Assembly (NCBI RefSeq): GCF_963422355.1
Contig: NC_085102.1
Location: 1,111,176-1,175,175 of the forward strand
Direction: 5' to 3'
Length of the DNA: 64,000 nt
Source: Corticium candelabrum
Lineage: Eukaryota > Porifera > Homoscleromorpha > Homosclerophorida > Plakinidae
In this document: piece after piece, positions 59,001 through 64,000 of the stretch
How positions within the stretch are numbered: position 1 is the first letter of the stretch
Layout: every line of letters begins with the position of its first letter
Position numbers and translations under genes: made by a program
Notes under the pieces: model-generated
What the model saw: only the letters and a program-made list of their open reading frames with translations
Database searches by the model: none
What the model was told of the DNA's origin: nothing

Positions 59001-62000
59001 GGCATAAAATTTTTGACAACTAGTTGGACCAATTTTTGAACCCTGGGTTTAGCTAATGATGTGTTTGCTTACCTATGTGCACTATAGCCACATTATGATA
59101 TGTTTTTACTAACGATGCTTACATTTTTACTGTTCTGCTTTGCTGTCATGATTCAAGTTATTGTCGTTATGTTCTCCAATTCTATATAGCAGGCTTGAGT
59201 CTACTAGTAGAGTTGCACTGATAAGGGTATTTGGCCATTTTCCAATAACTGATATCCAGTCCAAAAAAGCCGATGTCGATAGTCGATACTGATATATTTT
59301 ATAGATAATCATTACTTTTCATGTTTTACAAGCCTTGCAGGTCCTCAGCCACCTTGAAATGGTCCCAAATGGGGGACTTATGTTTCTTTGCAGACATGCA
59401 CACAACTCGTGGACTTAATAACGGACTGACTACACTTGTGTAATCTATCAGTGTATATATATATGCAAGATTTTCCGATTCCGATATAAACCAATATGCC
59501 TAGAGCACCTTATAACAGATAACTGATTTGATTATCGGTGCAACTCTCTTTCGTCCAATATCAGCTCTTAAGAGAGTGACAGGTATGAACTGCCTTACTG
59601 ACGTTATTGTACTGACCCAGTTCAATGAATTAGAGTTCTGTATAGTTGTGTATGTATTCTGTTTATGCCATTAGGGCCAATGTTCGACCTTTTGAATGTG
59701 CACGATCAGTACTCGAGTCTTTGTTTGGAAATTCACATGACAAGGAAGCACCAAAGGTATGGATGTTATTCATTATAAATATATTTCATGTACTCTTAGA
59801 ATGGTTAATCAGTTTTACGGGCTAATGAAGTTATGAAGAACAAAGCTAAGTATGCATGGTCTGTTAGTTACCAGTGAACGGTTGTTAAAGTGCAGTTGCA
59901 TGGAGATATAGATACGCGCCCATTATATTTACATATTTGTGCTGCAGTCAAGATGATTGGTCATACTTGAGTTTTGAGACATTTAGCAGTACTCCTTCAA
60001 TCAGGCGGCCGTCATATCTATGCACCCATGTCTTATACGTCTAACATACTACTGCTTGCATGTGCCACATGGTGGTATATACAGCTAGCTATCTACTTGT
60101 GCTAGAATGAGGTAAGGTGTGATGTTGCTTTTATCGTTGTCTGTACAGTACTATTCTACGTGCATATCTCTCTTCTCTCATTCATTTAGTATGCATCACA
60201 CCATTTTGGTATTGCTTCACTGTTTCACACAAGCTGTCTTTAAACTCACGCATCCAGTGAGTATTCTAGCTACTACATACATATTAATATTAGAAGAGAC
60301 GAATACTCAGGACTATTTGTCTGTGTAATCTACAAATCTTGGGAAAGTTGGATCTGGCACAATCTGTATAAAACTGTTCTGGTCTGGCGTATCTAAATAT
60401 AACCAGAAAGTATGGAGCAGGTTCCCTTTGCTTAGAGTTGTGCCCACTTCTTTGTACTGTAGTGTACTGTAGTGTACTGTTCTGTACTGCACTGTAGTGT
60501 ACTGTAGTGTACTGTACTGCACTGTACTGTACTGTAGTTTTTTTACTGTGCTGCAAGGGCACCGGAGCTGGTTCGGCTGGTCCAGTCATGGCCGGACCAG
60601 TTTTCAAAATGTGTGCTTCCACCAGAGGCTGTTTGCCTCAAACTTCCGGTCTAATGATATAGCTAATTAAATAATTAATATATTTCTTATCAGCAGCCCA
60701 GCCTGCAGTGTGTGATTCTTGATGCTCTAGTTAATGCTTGAAAGGTCTTGTCTTGTCACGTCTTGACTGTGTTGACCAGTCATGACAGATGTCACGACAA
60801 TTGAAACCTACCAGTTTATCGAATCACGTGAGTAGCCACGCCCTTTAGCGCGCGTTAGGTCATACCAGTGTTCGTTTGCTTCCGGCGCCTCTGTACTGTA
60901 CTGTACTGCTGCTGTATTGTAGTGTACTCTACTGTACAGCTGCTGTACTGTATATTGTGTACTGTACTGTACTGTACTACTGCTGTACTGTAGTGTACTG
61001 TACTGTACTATGCTGTACTGTACTGTACTGTACTGCTGCTGTACTGTAGTGTGTACTGTACTGTACTGCTGCTGTACTGTAGTGCACTGTACTGTACTGT
61101 ACTGTATCATGCACTTCTAGATTGGAAGAGAGCGATTGCCAGCTATGTACATTTATGGCAACATTACTACTAGTACTCCACTGAGCAGCTACCGTACTGT
61201 AGATAACTTGTAAGTCCACCATCTGCAATGCTTCATTGCTTCTTTTGGTGACCAAATCATTCATGTTCACCAGTCAAATCACTGGTCTTAGTCGCCAATG
61301 GCGAGTAGACAGCTAATTTTAAACTTCAATTGCATGTGAGCAATATGAGATTAATTAAACATTCATTAGAGGAAATAAATGTCGTGAAATAGCTAAATTG
61401 TGTCTGTTTTGAAGAAGCAGTTGTGTAGGAAGAGAGCAACTGGAAAAGTGCAGAGGAGAAAACGTTTACATGAAGCAGCAGATTGTGATTTTTTGCAGTT
61501 ATGCCAAGCTGTTCCACTAGAAGTCATGGCTCTAGGTGAGCTGCTAACATGTTGATTTGACATTGCATTACACTGTGTATTACTTATTACGCATGTACTG
61601 CGTACGGGACACTTATAAATGCATCAAGATCTGTATATTGTTTAGCTGTCGTCAATCTAGGAAAAAGGAGTCTCCAATGTAGAAGCGTTTCTGTCATGAC
61701 AGATAATTAAGAGATCAGGGTGCTGTAAATATCTAGGAATGTTGATCAATGATCAGCTTTTATGGATTGATCATATTCATTCAATATGCTCCAAAGCATA
61801 TACTGTTCTGAGCAGTTTTTGGTGCATTAAAATTTCAGCTTCCAAAGGACCCTGGACAACATTTCGTAAGTGGGAAATTTCTTTTTTTATTGGACTGTTA
61901 CACTCTTTCTTGAGGATTGGCATTGGAGGTGTTTACAGGCAAGAGGAGACTATCAAAGCAGCAAACCCGCTTTAAGATCAGAAAGAAGACAGCACCTCCC

Positions 62001-63927
62001 CTACTTCTAAGCAGTGAGATCTAAGGATGTGGGAGTTCGAAGTCACAGATATGAGGACAATTGCTTTTATTAAGACCTAAAAGCAAATATTTAAAAAGGA
62101 GCTTTTCATATAGAAGAGCGCAATTGTGGAACGCTATGTCTTCTACTTTATGACTATATACTTTATTGAATTTATTTTTGAAACTATATTTTAAATCGTA
62201 GACTTTTTAATGTAATATAACTTTGTACTGTGTATTAATTAATCTATTTTAATCTATTATGAATTTTAACAGGATTCTTAGGAAGACCAGCCATTGGCTG
62301 ATAGGATGTTTCCTTGATCAAATAGATACTATCTACATGTATCTATCTAATATATCTATCTATACTGCTACAGCATTTTTCATCACTCCCAACATCAATA
62401 ATTTCCAACTGTTTATGAACCTTACCAACTGTTCTACCCTGTGCTCTTTAACGAAATGGGCTGCATGGTCCTCCTCAACACCATATAGGTAAATTATTAT
62501 TAATCATTGGGTTCAAAGCCTGTGGCTTTGCATTTATTAAAAGTGTCTTATTGTAACTGTTGCAGACACTTTCTGCAAATAGTGAATTTCTAAATTTGTG
62601 GGGTCATCTTAATTAACTAACTTGCTTTATTCCAAATATTGGTTCCGTATGTCATATGGCAGATTACTGTATTTAAATTATTACTCGTCACACTGACATT
62701 TATCAATACACTTTATTTTTCTATTAGCAACCACACCTAGAGATCGCACTGCAAGACTCCCAGATGGACTCTTTCCTGATCCATTTGGTAAGTTCTTTGT
62801 TACGTTCTGCAAAGGAAAAGGAATGGAAATGCTTTAATTTTGTATTTGTTATAATCAACAGTAGGAACAGGCTACAACTCATCTAACAAAGAATTGATTG
62901 CCGCATTTGAATCATGGCTGAAATGTTACTACAAACCTGGAATGAAAAATTTGATTGATCATAGCGGTCGTACAGTATGGTTCAAGGTAAACTGATATGT
63001 TCGTCAGCTCATTTAGCTGTTGCACGTAACTCATACTTTCCACCATGAATTTAATTCAATCCCTATCCTTTTACTGCATCAGAAGGCTATGCGTAGTATG
63101 GAGACTCACTCAGTGTACAAGTCATCTAGCAGCTATGTGCATGCATACCGATGAATGATTAGGGATGGACATCAGGTGAGTTATCTAGTACAGAGTGGAA
63201 ATACCAGTTAAATGTTGCGCATTATAGCATTTGGAATGGTATGTGCGACCACAGTTGGATACTGATTGAAAACACTAACAGAATGTACAAATCAGTTTCG
63301 TTTTTGCTATATGGCCTCTCGATTGCTGTAAGCATAACACCAAAGCCAATACAGTCTTGCAGCGGGTCAAATCACTAAAATTGATATCTTGAATACAGTT
63401 ACAGTACACAGACTAATTTCTGAATCGAAAGTATAGAGTACTAATAAATGAATGTATGTTTCAACAAACTCTTCCTTACGTATCTTTACCTATTTTGCAC
63501 ATCATGATAAAAGAATCATTCAGGCCAGCATGGGAAAACATCAAATATAGTCATCTACTCTGGAGAAGTGCTAACTAGCTTATTGTTTTAGTTTGACACT
63601 GCAATTAATTTCTTCATGTGATAACTTAATTCAGTGTACTCTAAGATAGTTTGTATTAAAGATTACTAAGGAATGTCTAATCTGTTGCAGGGTGATCCGG
63701 GTCCTCTTGCTCCCAAAGGTGCGGTATTGTTTTACATTCTCAACTAGATAATGTACAACTTTTTCAAGTCTTTACTTCATGTGTCTTTTACAGCTCAGAA
63801 GTCTAGAGGTCGAAGGAAGAGGAAGTTGGATAACGATCAAAAGATAAAAACTGAAGTGTCAAAGGCAGACAGTGAGGAAGAACTAAAGAAGCTTACAAAA
63901 ACAGCAAAACGGGTTCGGAGAAAGTAG
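56058..63927 (+). CDS. NEIL1: Endonuclease VIII-like 1 DNA glycosylase, 7 exons, 363 aa
   Basis: Exons: 56058-56599, 59675-59756, 61415-61535, 62728-62787, 62862-62986, 63691-63718, 63794-63927; total 1092 nt, every join GT-AG and in phase. It removes oxidised bases and nicks the strand in base excision repair. The N-terminus MPELPE supplies the Pro2 nucleophile and Glu3; Lys54 lies in VRGKE exactly as in human NEIL1. HMGMSGQF and FVDVRRFGGW are core FPG/Nei motifs. The H2TH region has CEVMMDQKYFNGIGNYLRAE. WLKCYYKPGM and HSGRTVWFKGDPGPLAPK form the zincless-finger region, with no zinc cysteines, as expected for NEIL1. The tail is Lys/Arg-rich (RGRRKRK), a likely nuclear signal. The 60-nt exon 4 has no counterpart in the human protein. 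Exon 3 begins with a basic stretch that fits the family less well. Human NEIL1 is 390 aa. Confidence 0.96.
56714..57126 (+). mobile_element. MITE in NEIL1 intron 1 (~413 bp)
   Basis: The left end AAGGCTTGTCCACACTAGAC and, inverted, the right end AAGGTCTGTTCACCCTGGCA are followed on both sides by GATTGCGAT / ATCGCGAT-type repeats. The inverted partner is at 15166-15415. Confidence 0.75.
57595..57750. repeat. Fragment related to the long-TIR terminus
   Basis: GGGTCTGGCTACGTGAGACTAC at 57728-57749 matches the outer end of the long-TIR element (one base different), preceded by a GCGGATAA / GCGGAAAG block. Only the terminal tens of bases are shared. Confidence 0.5.
59204..59549. mobile_element. 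hAT-like MITE in NEIL1 intron 1
   Basis: TAGAGTTGCACTGATAAGGG on the left mirrors ATTATCGGTGCAACTCT on the right. The interior is AT-rich with repeated CCGAT motifs. No target duplication could be defined. Confidence 0.65.
60458..60540. repeat. (TGTAC/TGTAG)n pentanucleotide satellite
   Basis: Imperfect 5-bp repeat (TACTG with TAGTG and CACTG variants) in NEIL1 intron 2; a larger array of the same unit follows at 60893. Confidence 0.92.
60893..61108. repeat. (TACTG)n pentanucleotide satellite, ~215 bp
   Basis: Same unit as at 60458, arranged in higher-order blocks each ending in a CTGCTGTACTG variant (60905, 60938, 60981, 61035, 61067). Long minus-strand open frames rich in Gln-Tyr-Ser-Thr-Val come from it and are not genes. 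Confidence 0.95.
61660..62240 (+). mobile_element. LINE reverse-transcriptase 3' fragment
   Basis: YLGMLINDQLLWIDHIHSIC (from about 61733) is the conserved post-RT motif of Jockey/CR1-type LINEs (LG-x-ID...L-W--HI--I). About 350 bp further on, a frame reads SFSYRRAQLWNAMSS, the terminal YR...WN motif of the same proteins. The parts are separated by stops. It lies in NEIL1 intron 3. Confidence 0.7.
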
Positions 63928-64000
63928 CTAAAGTTGTATATTTCAAACGCAGTAAGTTCACAGAGAAACAGATTTAGTTAAGTTAAAATTCTTCTTTATT

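Overview
The window reads as nuclear DNA of an early-branching animal. It carries four animal gene families: a NEIL1 DNA glycosylase, a LARP7 7SK-binding protein, an SLC35F5-type membrane transporter and a Bcl-2-like protein. All are split by GT-AG introns, many only 49-90 nt long beside multi-kilobase introns full of transposons. The repeat load suggests a marine invertebrate; a sponge is my guess, not something the sequence proves. One 200-base run of N (28501-28700) marks an assembly gap.

Layout. 1-8.3 kb: tandem duplications, a long CA repeat, a hAT-like element nested in an older inverted-repeat element, and a decayed Ty3/gypsy retroelement (minus strand). 8.34-9.12 kb: two-exon Bcl-2-like gene (minus). 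9.7-22.5 kb: accessory region with a decayed THAP-domain gene, a 2.1-kb element with ~590-bp terminal inverted repeats carrying a RecQ helicase fragment and an 11-bp target duplication, further inverted-repeat elements, a broken run of ankyrin-like repeats of a type I associate with large DNA viruses, and a second gypsy fragment. 22.7-28.4 kb: part of an unrecognised minus-strand gene. 31.1-43.25 kb: complete LARP7 (12 exons, 511 aa, minus). Its 6.9-kb intron 7 holds a reverse-transcriptase element split by a Kolobok-like transposon with perfect 41-bp inverted repeats. 43.69-55.70 kb: complete SLC35F5-like gene (13 exons, 597 aa, plus), head-to-head with LARP7 across 435 bp that contains an 81-bp palindrome. 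56.06-63.93 kb: complete NEIL1 (7 exons, 363 aa, plus), starting 354 bp after the SLC35F5-like stop codon.

The host genes are unlinked in function: base excision repair, 7SK/P-TEFb RNA biology, membrane transport and apoptosis. All exon chains were built by hand from splice signals, phase continuity and remembered family alignments. The three large ones close exactly in frame (1092, 1536 and 1794 nt).

The most unusual items are: (1) a Kolobok-like element carrying a THAP domain and a convergent P2X7-type cysteine domain; (2) the long-inverted-repeat element with captured RecQ sequence; (3) a decayed OTU-protease-like reading frame inside a hAT-like element, itself inside a TTAA-flanked element; (4) the virus-like ankyrin-type repeat array; (5) a phase-symmetric 60-nt exon placed just before the lesion-recognition loop of NEIL1; (6) a retroelement apparently inserted repeatedly into its own CAGG-repeat tail.
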